The notes below the pieces were generated by a model. The model made no database searches and was not told the DNA's origin. It saw only the letters and a list, made by a program, of their open reading frames with translations. Shown here piece after piece: positions 1-12,705 of a stretch of 64,000 nt of DNA. The DNA is from Theocolax elegans (Eukaryota > Arthropoda > Insecta > Hymenoptera > Cerocephalidae), in NCBI GenBank assembly GCA_026168455.1, contig CM047430.1, positions 70,843,044 to 70,907,043 of the forward strand. Reading direction: 5' to 3'. The translations under genes were made by a program, and so were the position numbers. Numbering within the stretch: position 1 is the stretch's first letter; each line of letters begins with the position of its first letter.

Positions 1-182
1 ACTTTTCCTTGAATAAGCTTAACTATTGATTACTATTATCAAGAGAATGAGTAAATTAATCGATTACGACATTGTGACACTGTGTTCTGGAAATGTAAAT
101 GGAATTGCTCTTCAGGTTGAATAATGTTAAAAAAGAAAAAGAAAAGAAAAGAAAATAGATAAAAATATAAAATAATATTAAC

Positions 183-518
183 CTTGTGAACTTCGTTAGC
201 CTGATATTCCGGAGTACAATTATGATGTATGATACCAATGCCACCACAAAGTGCCATGGCAATAGCCATATCGGACTCTGTAACGGTGTCCATGGGAGAG
301 GAGACTAATGGAGCTTTGAGTGTGATCTTCTTGGTCAATGGTGAGTGTAAGTCGACCTCGTCAGCGGTAAAATCAATATAACCAGGTAAGATGATGAAGT
401 CATTGTAGGTCAACCCATCACCATTGGCAAATAGTTGTGCAGCAGACAAACCATCCTCCTCGATCGTCGCGATCTTGGCGGTGTCGTTAACGTAGTCTGC
501 CATTTGTTTCCCTGGCAT
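183..518 (-). CDS. ras: Inosine-5'-monophosphate dehydrogenase, first coding exon (partial gene)
   Basis: IMP dehydrogenase oxidises IMP to XMP with NAD, the committed step of guanine nucleotide synthesis, as a cytosolic tetramer. The visible exon codes about 112 residues: an N-terminal start followed by the early (beta/alpha)8 barrel segment, with the motifs [20 protein letters not shown] and GGIGIIHHN that are diagnostic of the family. The first ATG (518) is followed by a second at 503 (MADYVND), the start seen in many insect orthologues, so either may be used. The exon ends with Lys codon AAG then GT (182-181). The CBS domains and catalytic cysteine loop lie on exons beyond the left edge. 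An AG acceptor lies just upstream of the ATG (about 524), so the 5' leader is probably spliced. The symbol follows Drosophila raspberry. Identity is certain; the exact start is not. Confidence 0.95.
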
Positions 519-562
519 AAAATCTGAAGAGACACACGAGGATATTAACTTAAATTACTTAC

Positions 563-2800
563 ACAGTACTACCTACACGAGGTATGTAACTAAAATATAT
601 TTCTTATCGTTTTCTTTTTTTTCTCATCATTGCATTCAAGATAATACCATCGCGATTGGCATTCTCTTACCGGTGGGTCCTCCGGAAGAGTAGAGCGGCA
701 ACACGTGGCTTCGAAGAGCAAACTAAAGACACACGGCGGATGTTCGCGCGCCCGACGAAGACAAAAATGACCGATCGTGGCGCGCGCGGCCTGCCTTTGT
801 ACAATGTGCCAGCCCGCACCAGAGACTCGGAGAGTCGGAGTATCGCCGAGTCTCAGCTGGACCCCCCGCGACGGATTAACACACGACTGGAGGGGCGGAG
901 GAAGGGAGGGAGGCAGAGGACACACTTTACATCTATATACCTTTTACGTCTACACATACACGTATATATAGGTACATACGATGAATATATAGTTCGAGGA
1001 TCGATTCTATTCTGCGCGCGGTTTCATAGAAGAAAATGAAAAATATATATAGGTATATATATATATATTTATAGTACGGGATAACGATGTAGACTCGTTG
1101 AAATTTGTCGTAACACTCTCGCTACTTAGTCGCGCTGAAATTTTAATCTAGTTATTCATTTGTTTTACGCAGTAAGTGTACTTGCGCGATTGTTTTATCG
1201 CGATTTTTCTTCCTTATACTTGTATCAAGGTGCATTATTTCTTTTCTATTTATAATCTATATACCATTTATTTATTTTTATTAAGTAAATAATACGTATA
1301 ATTAATAGTAAGAACAAATTTTGATAAAAAAATAATTGATTTTAATTTATATCGTATAGTTCATTTGCATTATTCATTACATTGTTCGATCGTTGGAAAA
1401 CAATAGAACAAAAACAAAATTATAATAGGTATAAATTTTGATTATTTTTAAAATTACCTATATAATATTCCTTCAATATAATATTCACTGGTCGCCGATG
1501 TAATTCCGTAATTAAAAATTGATATATTATAATTTCGTATACTTGATAAAGACACTATCACTACTTTTTTTTGTGCCTAACATTCGATGTTGTACTGATA
1601 CTTGTACTCAATCGTACATTAAAAAAAAAAGATCCATCCACGTTCTCGTTCAATTTATAAGAAAACGTAGCATAACAATATTGATAATACTTGAAGTCAC
1701 TGATACATATTATTACATATTAACTGGGCAAATTGTTTTCTTTTTAAAACTTAACTTTCGATATGTGCTCGATATGAAGATATTGATTATTCGTTATTTA
1801 ACAAATTATTAAAATTAATCGTTAACTAATTATAATTCATTGTATATAGTTATAGTAGTTTACAAGCGTTATTAAACAATTGAAAGTTTCTTGGTACTTT
1901 TCCGTTAATAAAAATCACATAAATTTAAATTGTAAATGGTTGTTTTATAAATATTTAAATATGAAATTTTTATTAAAATTCAATATTTTAGTCGATTTTC
2001 TGAAAGTACAATTATACTTCTCAAACATGTATCAATTTGATGTTCCGGTAGCGAAATTTTCGTTAGATATCTTAAAAATTGTAAATAATGATTTCAAACC
2101 GATAACAGTGAAATAAGTATATTGTATTTCAAGAAAAAAATTCTATAGTAAAATTTATAAATTGCTACTGAGTATTCGAGAAATACATATATATGTGTAA
2201 AATAGACTTGCAAATTATAAAAATACTAATATTAGAAAATTTTACCGGACATAAAGTAAATATTAATATACCTATAAATGTAGTATATTTTATAATTTGT
2301 CAATTTTATTACCTCTCCATTACTCAAACTCAATAACAAATTAGACTACAATGTTTTTCTCCGTCTAGTCTTGAAATTAAATCTTTATACAATTAACAAA
2401 ATATTGTACGACGAAGCAATGAAATAATTATGATTATTTGAAGAAAGCTACCTGTCACACACGGTCATTTCAAGTAGAACAAGCAGAAGATTCGGTCAGA
2501 CGGATATTCGAAATTTCGTTGTATCGCACGACTTGATTAAGCACACCGATCGAAACGTCGTAAAATACGCACTTAATCACTAAATTTAAACAACGAGAAA
2601 AAAAAAAAACGAAAAGGAGAACTTACCTGTTTAATGAACAATTAAATAAAGAAATACTGTAACCGAACTAAATCTTTATCGATCCAGATCAAAGATTTCC
2701 GTGCGTAACGTTAAAAATGTAAATGCTTAATATCACAGTGATACAACACTTGTAGAAAAGAATGTCCAAGTGAGAGCGCGATGTAAAAATATAACAATAT
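563..2800 (-). promoter_or_regulatory. Upstream/5'-leader region of IMPDH, boundaries uncertain
   Basis: No coding exon is visible here. Positions 650-900 are clearly richer in G+C and CpG than the surroundings and resemble a promoter-proximal island. They contain a perfect 9-bp inverted repeat, GAGACTCGG (822-830) and CCGAGTCTC (846-854). Two strong minus-strand splice donors occur: GTAAGT at 562-557 and CAG|GTAAGT at 2627/2626. Either could close a non-coding first exon that joins to the acceptor just upstream of the IMPDH ATG. The intron implied by the 562 donor would be only about 39 nt, so the 2627 donor is the better candidate. The assignment is inference from motifs only. Confidence 0.3.
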
Positions 2801-4549
2801 ATATACGATGGAAGGGTTGTTTTCTTTCTCTCTTATAAACGACGAAGCTCCACCCATATGAACTTCCGTTTACGGAGAGGGGATTCGCGCGCGCTATAAT
2901 TGCGAATTGAGTAATTTATAAAAGAACAACATAAATTGATTTCTGCTCGAGAAACGTCAAAACAATCAACACAAAATATGTATATTAAGTATTCATTGAT
3001 TTCTGACCCCCTGCGTTGCAGCGTTTATTCAAAGTGTCGTTACGATGATTTAATTACGCCTCTGAAATTAGATAACGTATTATATTATTGATAAATTACA
3101 ACGTCCCGAGAAAATATACGTACGATGTACGGAATCCAATAAGTGTTTTTCGCGGAGTTATAGGGAAATTATTGGGAGAAAATAGAAATACTATGTATGT
3201 ACGCGAAAACGAGTGATTGTCAATAAGTATTATTTTCAACGGTCAACAATATTGAGGCGAGTGTACAAATATATATCTTGGGGAACAATGTATAAAAGTG
3301 TCGGATGAAGAGAAAGATGAGTAGATTATTTCGTAATCTAATGTACGTATGCGCAAGAGAGACACTTGATCCTACATATGTGGTAAGTATATATTCTTAA
3401 ATTACATTATGAAACTCATCTCAACAATACAATTTTTTTACACACATATATAACTTGTATTTAATTTCTATTTAAAAAAAAAAGAAAATATCTTTTTTTT
3501 TCATCGATCTTTATATTTATTATTCGTTTATAATTAAAAATTCCTTTTCAATTTGAGGGATCGATGCGCCTGTATAGAATATTACTGCGAAACGAACAAA
3601 GGTACAATCGATTATCAATTAAGTTTAATTAATAAATCGATCGAAACGTTTCAACCGGTCAAAGTTAATTTTTGAAACGTTCCTGGATATATATATTGCT
3701 CGTATATGCATTTTAAAGAAATATACGAATCAAAATAGTGTCGCGAATAATAAAAATATGTAACTGTGAATAATAGCTTACGACGTGACTGTAATAGAGG
3801 TATTATGCAAACGTGTAATTGATTATTCCATTATTTAATTTGTGCGGATAACGTACGACTCGAATACACACATGGTCGATTGATGTCCTCTGACCTTATA
3901 CTTTCATTGAATATATAGGATGATCGTTTAATACTAAACATACAAAATCGACGATAAACAATGCCGTACGTCGTTCGTGTCTATTAATACACGCGCGTTG
4001 ATAATACGACCGCAGATGAATTTTGATATTATCATAAATCCATGTATATATATATACGTAATTTTATTCGATACCATAAAGACGTATTACAAAGTTAAAA
4101 AAAAAAAGTGGTGAACATTAAGGTCGAAAATGTCGAATTATCTCAAACCGCTACATTTCTTGCAGGTGCGCTGTTTCGAGAGTGGGAAAAAAAAGAGAAT
4201 GTAATACATAGAGTTTCGAATAAACATTTTTGTGAATAATAAGATCGTTACGTGTGTACCGATTGAAAAAAAGTCTTGTTAATCAATTCGAAGAGGCCGT
4301 CGCATGCCTCGCGAACCGAACACACTACGTAATCGAGGATCATTTCAAAGTAGTTCATGTCTTCGTATGCATCGTATTCTTCTTCTTCTTCTTCTTCTTC
4401 CTCCTCGTAGAAAAAGTAATCGTAGATCTTGGGTGACGCGATGATCAGGACGTAAATTAAACTCCCGAAAAATACTGTAAACGAGAGAAATAAAATTCGT
4501 GTGTGTGTGTGTGTGTGTGTGTTTGTATGACAAGTTGGTCAATTTCTTG
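2801..4549. other. AT-rich intergenic stretch, no gene seen
   Basis: The stretch lies between the IMPDH leader and the 3' end of the unknown gene. Reading frames are short and low in complexity. It probably includes the 3' untranslated region of the unknown gene next to 4550. A (TTC)n-like pyrimidine run occurs at about 4378-4399. No RNA gene or protein signature was recognised. Confidence 0.5.
4499..4523. repeat. (GT)n microsatellite
   Basis: About twelve uninterrupted GT units lie just beyond the stop codon of the unknown gene (minus strand), so they are probably transcribed in its 3' untranslated region. Confidence 0.9.
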
Positions 4550-7500
4550 TTATCGAGACGATGCCTCGAACTTTAATCGTTTGATACCGGCTGTTTTTAA
4601 TTTAAAGAGTCGCCTATCTGGTTGTTTGTCTCCCTGGGGGTTATTCGAATGAATCTCGATTACGTCGGCTTCTCGCGGTACAGTTGACTTGTTGCTTCCT
4701 TCGGCATCTCTGTTACAGGAATCAAAGGATATAACATATAGATTCACCTAGATTCTTTTTAAGGACAGTGATTTATCATCGTTTTTGGTTCTTTGGTAAT
4801 GTCCCACATTTTTTTTTGCTAAGGTACATTTACATATATACCGAGTTGAAATTCATTCGTTGCTGTTTTGTAAACCATCTTATCGTTGATTTATTTCAAT
4901 ACTCTCATTTATTTATACAATATACGTATTATTGTAATAATAACAAATGAAATTGATTGTTTTTTCTTAATTGATACGATGATTTAAATTTAATATTTTA
5001 ATTGCTACAATCATCGAACGATATGCAACGAACGACCGCATAAATCGAAGAAAAGCTTACTACAATAAAATTTTATCAAAACATAAAATGAATCATAAGT
5101 TATTTTATGTTGAATTTTAAAACTATGATAATCTTCTCGCGAATAAAATTGAAGTTGAGGAAAAATGAACAAAGATGTTTTTAAAATGTATAGAACATGA
5201 ATTATAATGTAACAAATATTTGTCTCGAGATGCTCCCTGAAAAACATGTGCGCGGAAAGAATTTTCCTATATACAAATTTCCATTGACACGGTACAATTG
5301 ATCGAGAACTCGGAAAATTCATAAAGGTAATAGGATAAAAAAAATTACAGAAGATCGTTATAATTTTTCCAGTATATACTATTATTGTAAAATTATGAAT
5401 CTTCTACCTGTTTTTTTTCTGCATATTTTTACCGTGTATTAACTTTACAATCTTTAGCGGTGCCGTGACAATTTTAATAGGAAAAATTCTCTCGAGTTCG
5501 ATGTATAAAGAGAAATAAAATTTGTCTAAAAATAAAACTTACGGTCCATCGATCAAATTGACAGTATCCTCGTTTCGATTGATGGTATTACCAAATTGAT
5601 AATTCGAATCTCCCATTCGATTATTAAAATTATCACTTTCCATCATCATTTGTCTTTTCACCATATCCTTACCATCTCTCGTTAATAAAACTTTTAATGT
5701 TTCCGGGCAATCTAAAAGTTTTCTCAAAGAGTAAGCAACGAGTTTCCGAGTTTTCTTCTCGTAATGGTAATCGGTGTCACAAGTAGACACGCAATCCGAA
5801 TCCGAAGCAACTCTTTGGATGGTATTTTGACAGCAACGAAACCTTTTTCCATGCCCGGTTGAACATCTACGTGTTATCTGTGAACAACCCATTTGGGGCT
5901 CCGAGTGACGACCTTGCGGGGTCCATTGTTTCTCGCGTTGCAGACCTGTACGTTCAGAATTTTCAAAGAATATAAAGGAATTTAACGGGGTATCATACTC
6001 AATTAAAAATTCAAATTTTGCGCCACAAAATAGCAGACGAAAAAACAAGTAATTTACTTATAACAATTAATAATAACAAATTTACGCAAAACCAAGAGTT
6101 AGTTGCCCTCCCTTATGTCATTAACTATTATTTTACAAAGTTTCAAATTATTATAACAATATGTCGCCGAGAAAACCTTGAAAAATGCAATTTTCTTATA
6201 TTTTTCGAGGTTTTCTCGGCGACATATTGTTATAATAACTTGAAACTTTGTAAAATAATAGATAATGACATAAGGGAAGGCAACTAAATTCTGATTTTGC
6301 GTAAGTAAATTACTTGTTTTTTCGTCTGCTATTTTGTGGCGCAAATTTTGAATTTTTAATTGAGTATGATACATCCTTAAGGTAAAAGCTTATTTGTTGT
6401 ACAGAATGTTCTTACAGAAACAAGATACAGTCCTGTCTTTCTTCTGTGCTGTTTTAATCGGTCTGCTGTTCATCTCATATTTCTTATTAATACATTTTCT
6501 ATCTCGAATTTCATCGTTATCATCTTTTTGATTGTATTTTAATCGTTTTTTCGATAAATCCTGCTTTCTACTAGATTTCGTCGCGTCCGATGAATACATT
6601 TCTGAATCGGTCGTTTCAAACGCGCATGCTTTACCGGACACCCATTGATGTTCTATTGCTAAAAAAATATCGAAGTAATGAAATTTTTATAGGTGGAAAT
6701 AATTTTGGAAAAAAAACGTTTCGTTATAATTATTTTTAATTAACTTGGTTTAGTATATTCTTGATTTCTCTGTGCTCCGTTGGAATTTTTAATATTCTTA
6801 GTTTCTTTGTTGTCTGTAAATAAAGTACTATTTGTACATCAAATAAGAAATGATAACAATTTATACTCGAAGATTTTTGGATAATTACGTTGGACGTTAC
6901 GTTCGATTACACGATACTCGGTAATGGTATTTGATTCTGAATTTATTTGACATTCACTCGTTATATCCTGAAAAATTTATATTTATTTTATTCTTTAATT
7001 AATTAATCGTGTTTCACATATGGTTTGTTTGTACCAATGAAGTGTTATTAGTTACTTGATCAACAGTTTCATTCACGTCGTTATCCTGATTAATTTGATT
7101 CGAAAAATTGTCTTCGCTTTGATTTGCGTTAATCACCTCGATGTTCGTATCGTTGGAGTTACTTGTATTTTTTTCTACTACATCGTTCGAGCAACTTTCT
7201 TGCATCTTGATGGTTCTGCGTGAAATTAAATGTCTTTGAATTTTTGAAATTATTGTACATATAGAAAAAACGTGAATAGGTTGTTATTAAAGTAAGTGGT
7301 TACGAAATGGCACAAACGTTTTGAAGGCGTGAGTCGTAGAACCATGTGTGCGTCTGTCACGAGCATCTGTTTGTGGGATAAAGTTACTCGTTGCATTATT
7401 GCTTCGCACCGTATTATCTTTTCTTGTTGTAGCTCTAGCAAAACTGCAAAAATCACATTCCTCGTAACGTAAGTATATACAAAAATTTTTTATTGACATT

Positions 7501-8177
7501 ATAATTTTCTTCGTAATATTGAATTAGTATCGAATTACTTAATGTTGCGAAATTTTATGCGTTTATACCCACGCATGTGTGTGTGTGTGTACGTGTGTAT
7601 CATGCGAAAGTATGACTTACAATATTTATTTATACGCTTATGTACAATGGAAAAGAAATTTAGTGAAATCAATTAAATATTTGTTTAGAACTGACAAATA
7701 GGTATTTATCAAGACCGAAAAAAAAACTTTTTAAAAATGTTTTTTTTTAATCTTTTCAGTGTATATATGTTCATCTTATTTTACTAAACTATATTTTGCA
7801 ATATACCTTGTACGAGGTGGTTGAATTTTTTGTGAATTTCCAGTCAGCGACACGACACACGGATTATTCGAGCATATAACGTGTTTGTGTAATTTTCGAT
7901 CAGGTATTTTTGGCCATGAAATGTCCGCTGGGATTCTTTGTGAATAAATGGAATGAGTTTGTTATGAAAGATAATTTTTATCTATATTTATTATAAGTTA
8001 TAATTTAAATTACCTTGGCGAGCTGGTGTATTTCCGTGTAGTTACGTGTGGAAATTCATTTTTTCCTGAATATTTAATTATAAATAATTTGTAAATTGAA
8101 TAAATTTACTGATTAAATAATTAGAATTTACCTTTTGCATTAGATCCCAAAGGGATACGACTATCCTGGTTGGCCAT
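4550..8177 (-). CDS. Unrecognised multi-exon gene, about 488 aa basic low-complexity protein
   Basis: I do not recognise this protein. Ten exons with compatible phases can be joined on the minus strand: 8177-8132, 8065-8014, 7935-7807, 7443-7318, 7215-7056, 6967-6889, 6813-6745, 6658-6416, 5945-5543 and 4709-4550. They give one frame from ATG 8177 (MANQDSRIPLGSN) to TAA 4552-4550. The middle is rich in Asn, Ser, Asp, Lys and Arg and looks disordered. More ordered-looking parts are the IEHQWVSGKACAF segment at the start of the 6658 exon and the 5945-5543 exon, which holds a Cys-rich patch (RFRCCQNT, CVSTCDTDYHYEKKTRK) followed by a leucine-rich helix (LVAYSLRKLLDCPETLKVLL). No signal peptide or membrane segment is seen. 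Weak points are the acceptor AAAG at 7936 and the donor GTTTGT at 7317. It may be a fast-evolving nuclear or cell-cycle protein, but that is only a guess. Confidence 0.7.
5990..6372. mobile_element. Fold-back (palindromic) MITE filling an intron of the unknown gene
   Basis: The sequence is a long imperfect palindrome centred near 6190. It starts GTATCATACTCAATT and ends with the reverse complement AATTGAGTATGATAC, and the arms pair over nearly the whole 383 bp with one extra stretch of about 28 bases in the left arm. It occupies most of the 470-bp intron between the exons ending at 6416 and starting at 5945. Because both arms carry the same sequence, similar peptides appear on both strands; these are not genes. 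Confidence 0.85.
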
Positions 8178-10493
8178 GTCAAAATTAATATATAACCCTA
8201 TAACCTTTAAATTTTTCGTAAATGTTTATAATTTTTTTATGTAGTAAAATTCACCATATTTTTATTAATAATTAAACGATTATTTATCTTATAAATTTTT
8301 ATTCACGTTAATCCAGTTTACTCTTTTTTTATAATAGTCGTACGGATTTTACAAGTTATTTAAATCTATACGTTTATTTTTGCTTCAATTGATTCATTTG
8401 TTAATTTACTGTTGACATATTTATTAAATTAATGAATAAAAACAAGTAATAAGTAACAACTTATTAAATAATTAACAATCTTTCATAAAATTTTTTATTA
8501 TTACTGAGTAAATAAAATACATTTATTGTTGGAATTTTTAAAATAATTATATTTTTCCTAATTTTTAAAACAATATCTCAGTATGTTTTACTAAGTAGGT
8601 AATTTTTAAATTAGATTTGCGTGTATAAAGTAAAACATTTTCGAACATGCAAAAAGTAGTTAAATATTACAGAAAACTGCTTTTTTAATCGGATTGTTGC
8701 AATTTTTTATAATACACACAAATAATTAATAATAATCTTGTTTACGAACGCTTACAGGTAACTTATAAAACTATACAGAAAAAAGTTAATGTCAATAATA
8801 AATGTAAAACGATAAATTTACTAATTTCTATAATGTTTTTATTGATTCTTTTAATATTTCCGGTGTTCTTACAGTATGTATGCAATTTTTCTTTTTCAAT
8901 AATTTTGTAGAATATATTCAATATTTACAATGAAATATACAATGCATAGTAGTAGGTACACATAGGAACAGTTAGCTAGGGTTTATGACAAAATCGTTTA
9001 TCACCACTTTAGCAATTTTAACATTTTGTCACACTCCAGACGTTATGTATCACACTGTCAAGCTAACTTTCGGAATTATAAAATCTTTCACACATTCGTC
9101 AAGTGTCACCCTAATAAATTAATACCCAAACTCTTCATATGACGATTTATTAATTCATTTTTTTAAGCTTTTAAAAATTTGTGTTTAATTTCCTCATACT
9201 GTGCGTACAATTTTAGGACAATTTCATTTTGTTTTCTTCCTTACACGATTATCGCTAAACTTACATTGTGCTTTCGATTCTGATGACATTTTTAATTATA
9301 CTCGGTAGACCAAATTTTCATATATTTTTCCAATTTCATTAGTTAAAAGCAGTTTCAATTATTTTGACTAGACTAGATTAATAATAACTAACAAAAAATT
9401 TTTTTTTGGCTACTGCTATATATATACTTTTTTTAACGCATAAATTTTAGTTGGTCCAGTTTGCCCAGATTATATACTTGTAACGTTTTTTTTTCTTTAA
9501 AATATAAAGCATATACAATTCTTAAAAAATATCTCACTGATAGTGTCTCACTTTTATAAAAAGTATATTTTTAAATGATTTGACAAAACTTAACGATTTA
9601 AAAAGAAAGAAAGAAAAACAAATATATTCACCGTGCGTTTGTAATTGATTTTTATGCTTTATGAATTGGAATATTCAAAACGTATAAACATCGATCATTT
9701 TCTTTTTTTTCAATAATATTAACAAGTACATGAAAGACTAAAATTACCTAATCTAAATTACAATATAAACCTAATTCTAAATAAAATTCCTCATTCTTTC
9801 ACGCGAATGAACATAATATTGGTATAAAAGCTTATAATGTTTGTTACGTAAAATATAAAAAAAAAAACATTCTTTTTTTTAAATTTGTGTGACTTTCTCA
9901 TTGTAGAATTTTCACGTTAATAATAGAAAAACGTTACACATACAGATTCGAATTCTACAACTATCAAAGTGATAGTCAAAGAATCGTAAATATACCTGTC
10001 TCCTATATTTTTTTTTATTAGTTTCTTACTGGCAAAGTTATTTTATATTCAAGTATTAACAGTGAATAGAAATGTATAGTAAAACAAAGCTACTAAACTC
10101 AAATTGGAAATTCAACAGCCTGTACAGTCGGTATTATTATCACATGGCTCCATAGCAATATTGTTTTACATGATACTTGGTTACTACTTAAATATTTATC
10201 ATTAAATAGAGAGAGAGAGAGAGAGGCAAATTTTTTTAAATAGAATTTTCAACTGTAATAAAATTTCTTGTTTCATTTAAAATTTAATACTTTTACCAAT
10301 ATTTAACTGAATCACCTAGTTCTGAGATAAGCATTTATTTATATGGCACTTATTTTGCTTCTGTTACTCAGTATTTATAAACAAAGCATGTTTGGTACTG
10401 CTTACTTTTTTGTTACAATTCAGCATATTGTATACATAATTCTTGACATATCAAAAAACACAAGTATCACGTAACTTTTCTTTTATTGTCAAG
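8178..10493. other. Intergenic stretch, likely 3' UTR of SLC35F5; no gene seen
   Basis: This is AT-rich sequence between the unknown gene's start and the SLC35F5 stop, both on the minus strand. Only short, low-complexity frames are present. An AATAAA-type poly(A) signal on the minus strand (about 10487-10482) lies only a few bases after the SLC35F5 stop, so the transcript probably extends to a later signal. A (GA)n run occurs at about 10208-10225. No promoter for the minus-strand gene below was recognised. Confidence 0.5.
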
Positions 10494-12453
10494 TTACGCT
10501 TCGTGCTCTCCACTGTTTATGCCAATAAGGGATTCTGTCTGTTCTACTTCTAAATCAGGTATCCTAAAAACAAATATTTAATAATTGATCTAAATGCATA
10601 TGTATTAAAGTAAATGAGAAATATGTTTTACTATATTAGATTTGATGTAAAAATAAAGTTAGATGCACATTATATGAAATCAAAAATGTTACCTTATAGA
10701 TCTGCTTCTACGACAAATCCATACATATAACTTCTTTACAAAGTCTAGAACAGGATCCCAGTTATCAAAATGCGATAGAAGAGATACTGTTAAAAATGCC
10801 AGGATCATTGGAATGGTTCCTAAATAGAAAATGCAGGGATACTCCACTTTCTTTAATAATACATCAACTATCATAGATATTGGCATTGTTAAACTAATTG
10901 CCAATGTTGCTATGAGAGATGAAGTTAAGAAACAACCCCTAAAAATTAAATAAATATTGTAAATGTCTTGTATAATAGTATGCATTTAATTTTTCAAAAT
11001 AAGTATTTTTATTACCATAGCCAAAGAACTTCGCTTAAAACTGTTCCTATTAGTCCATTTAGTAATAAGAATGTCCACTGGTGAGGATTGGGCCACTCAA
11101 ATTCTTCCCAGTGACCATAATGAAGTATGAAAAACAAAGGCCACAAAAGTGTTAAATTGAAAAGGCCAACAAAGCCAAAGAACATCGGTATGTCCATTTT
11201 ATCTTCATGATCAACTTTTTTTTTTAAAAATACAATGTAAGTAGCATAAAAAAATGCGCTGACTAGAGCTAAAATTATACCAGTTGGTACTCGACTGGCC
11301 TCTATTGCTAAATCCGAGAGTCCAACGAGAACCTAAAATTTGAAAGAGTATTACATTTTAATAAAATTTTTTTGCAATGACATATGAAATAGAATAATTA
11401 ATTTAACAAACTTACAAGACCAAAAATACTTATTGTAACAGCGACTAATTTGGATAATGTAAACTTATCTCCATTATTGCTTGGAAAGAAAGCTGCAAGA
11501 AAGAGCGTGAATAAACTTGAAGTAGACGATAAGACAGTAACAATCCCTGCCTCTGTTTCTGCCAATGACATTTGGTAAGTATAGTTTGCAATAAACCACT
11601 GCAAAAAAAAGAAAATAATAAGTTAATTTATAATTATTAAATTGATTTTTTTTCAATTAATAATCAACTCACCAAAAAACAAAACATAAGTGCAATTTTT
11701 GCAACTTTTTGAACTGAAAATTTATTAGCTTGTCGTCTAGCGTGTTCACCTGCCCTAACACTTGCTTGATAACTTAATCTAGCTAAAAGAGCTTCAGTCG
11801 CATCGTTTTCTGACATGTGCCGAACTTCTGCTAACTTGCTAAATCGTACTGAACGTACAGACGAGTCATCACTCTCAGTGCCAGAAGATCGATCACATTG
11901 TTCAGGGGTTTTGATTGGTACAAATGTAGGGTCGCTTAAACTTGTACTACCTTCAGAATAAAAATTATCATCTTCTACATTTGGATCTATAAACTGTACA
12001 AATAACATATTAATCATTTACAAATATAAGATTTTTTTAGTTAATAGTTAAACATTTATATTATTATAAAATATACCATGTAAGTTGATGGTTTGTTACA
12101 CTGATCTCGCCATGGTGGCCAGAAGCACAAACCAAGTAAGTACAATGTAAACATTGAAGTTTTGATATAAGTGCTAAAAAATGGTTTATCAAATGCTGCT
12201 TCTTGATAAATATACTGAAACATACATATTAAATTTATTAATACTCAATATTGTATTAATTTGTATTACATTGAGGCTTTGAATAATTTACTTTTGTAAG
12301 TTCAGAACTGGAAACCCAAATGATATCGACCAGCAGCAGAACCGAAATACCCAAAACGAGTCTTTGAGACTTATTCATCATTGCTGCAAGTTTATGGGGA
12401 TCCTCCGCCATCCCTTGCTGCCTAGGCTGACGTAACTCTACCGAGCAGCTCAT
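10494..12453 (-). CDS. SLC35F5: Solute carrier family 35 member F5-type transporter
   Basis: This is a complete gene. Exons on the minus strand are 12453-12292, 12214-12077, 11993-11673, 11598-11416, 11332-11016, 10938-10693 and 10563-10494, with consistent phases, giving 478 aa (human SLC35F5 is about 523). The family is a DMT-superfamily membrane protein with about ten transmembrane helices; the substrate of F5 is not firmly established. Visible signatures are the first helix [20 protein letters not shown], the paired-helix [22 protein letters not shown] segment, [38 protein letters not shown] near the end, and a C-terminus [14 protein letters not shown] that closely follows the vertebrate tail. 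A long hydrophilic loop rich in Ser and Asp (exon 3) separates the first two helices from the rest. A 5' UTR intron is likely (acceptor before 12528, donor after 12705). It is divergent from BBS4. Confidence 0.95.
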
Positions 12454-12705
12454 ACCTTATTTATTCTTTCATTTTTCTCGTTTTCATTTCTATAGCGTCT
12501 GTTATTACAGACCAAAATATCGATTCACCTGTAACAATGAAAAAAAGAACTGTAAACACAATTGCTAATGAAAACAACAATTTGAGAAAAATTAAAAGTT
12601 AAAAGGAAATTAAAAAAAAACATATTAACCTTATACGAATATAATATCTTAGATTTAATGTGTAGCATATACATATGTATATAAATATCTAATCGAACAC
12701 TTACC

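Noticed and set aside
656..1039. 127-codon plus-strand frame and overlapping frames on both strands
   Set aside because: These lie in the CpG-rich upstream island of IMPDH, where stops are rare in all frames; no motif, Arg-rich random composition.
6018..6374. Near-identical 90-residue frames on opposite strands
   Set aside because: They are the two arms of a palindromic element read from each strand, not genes.
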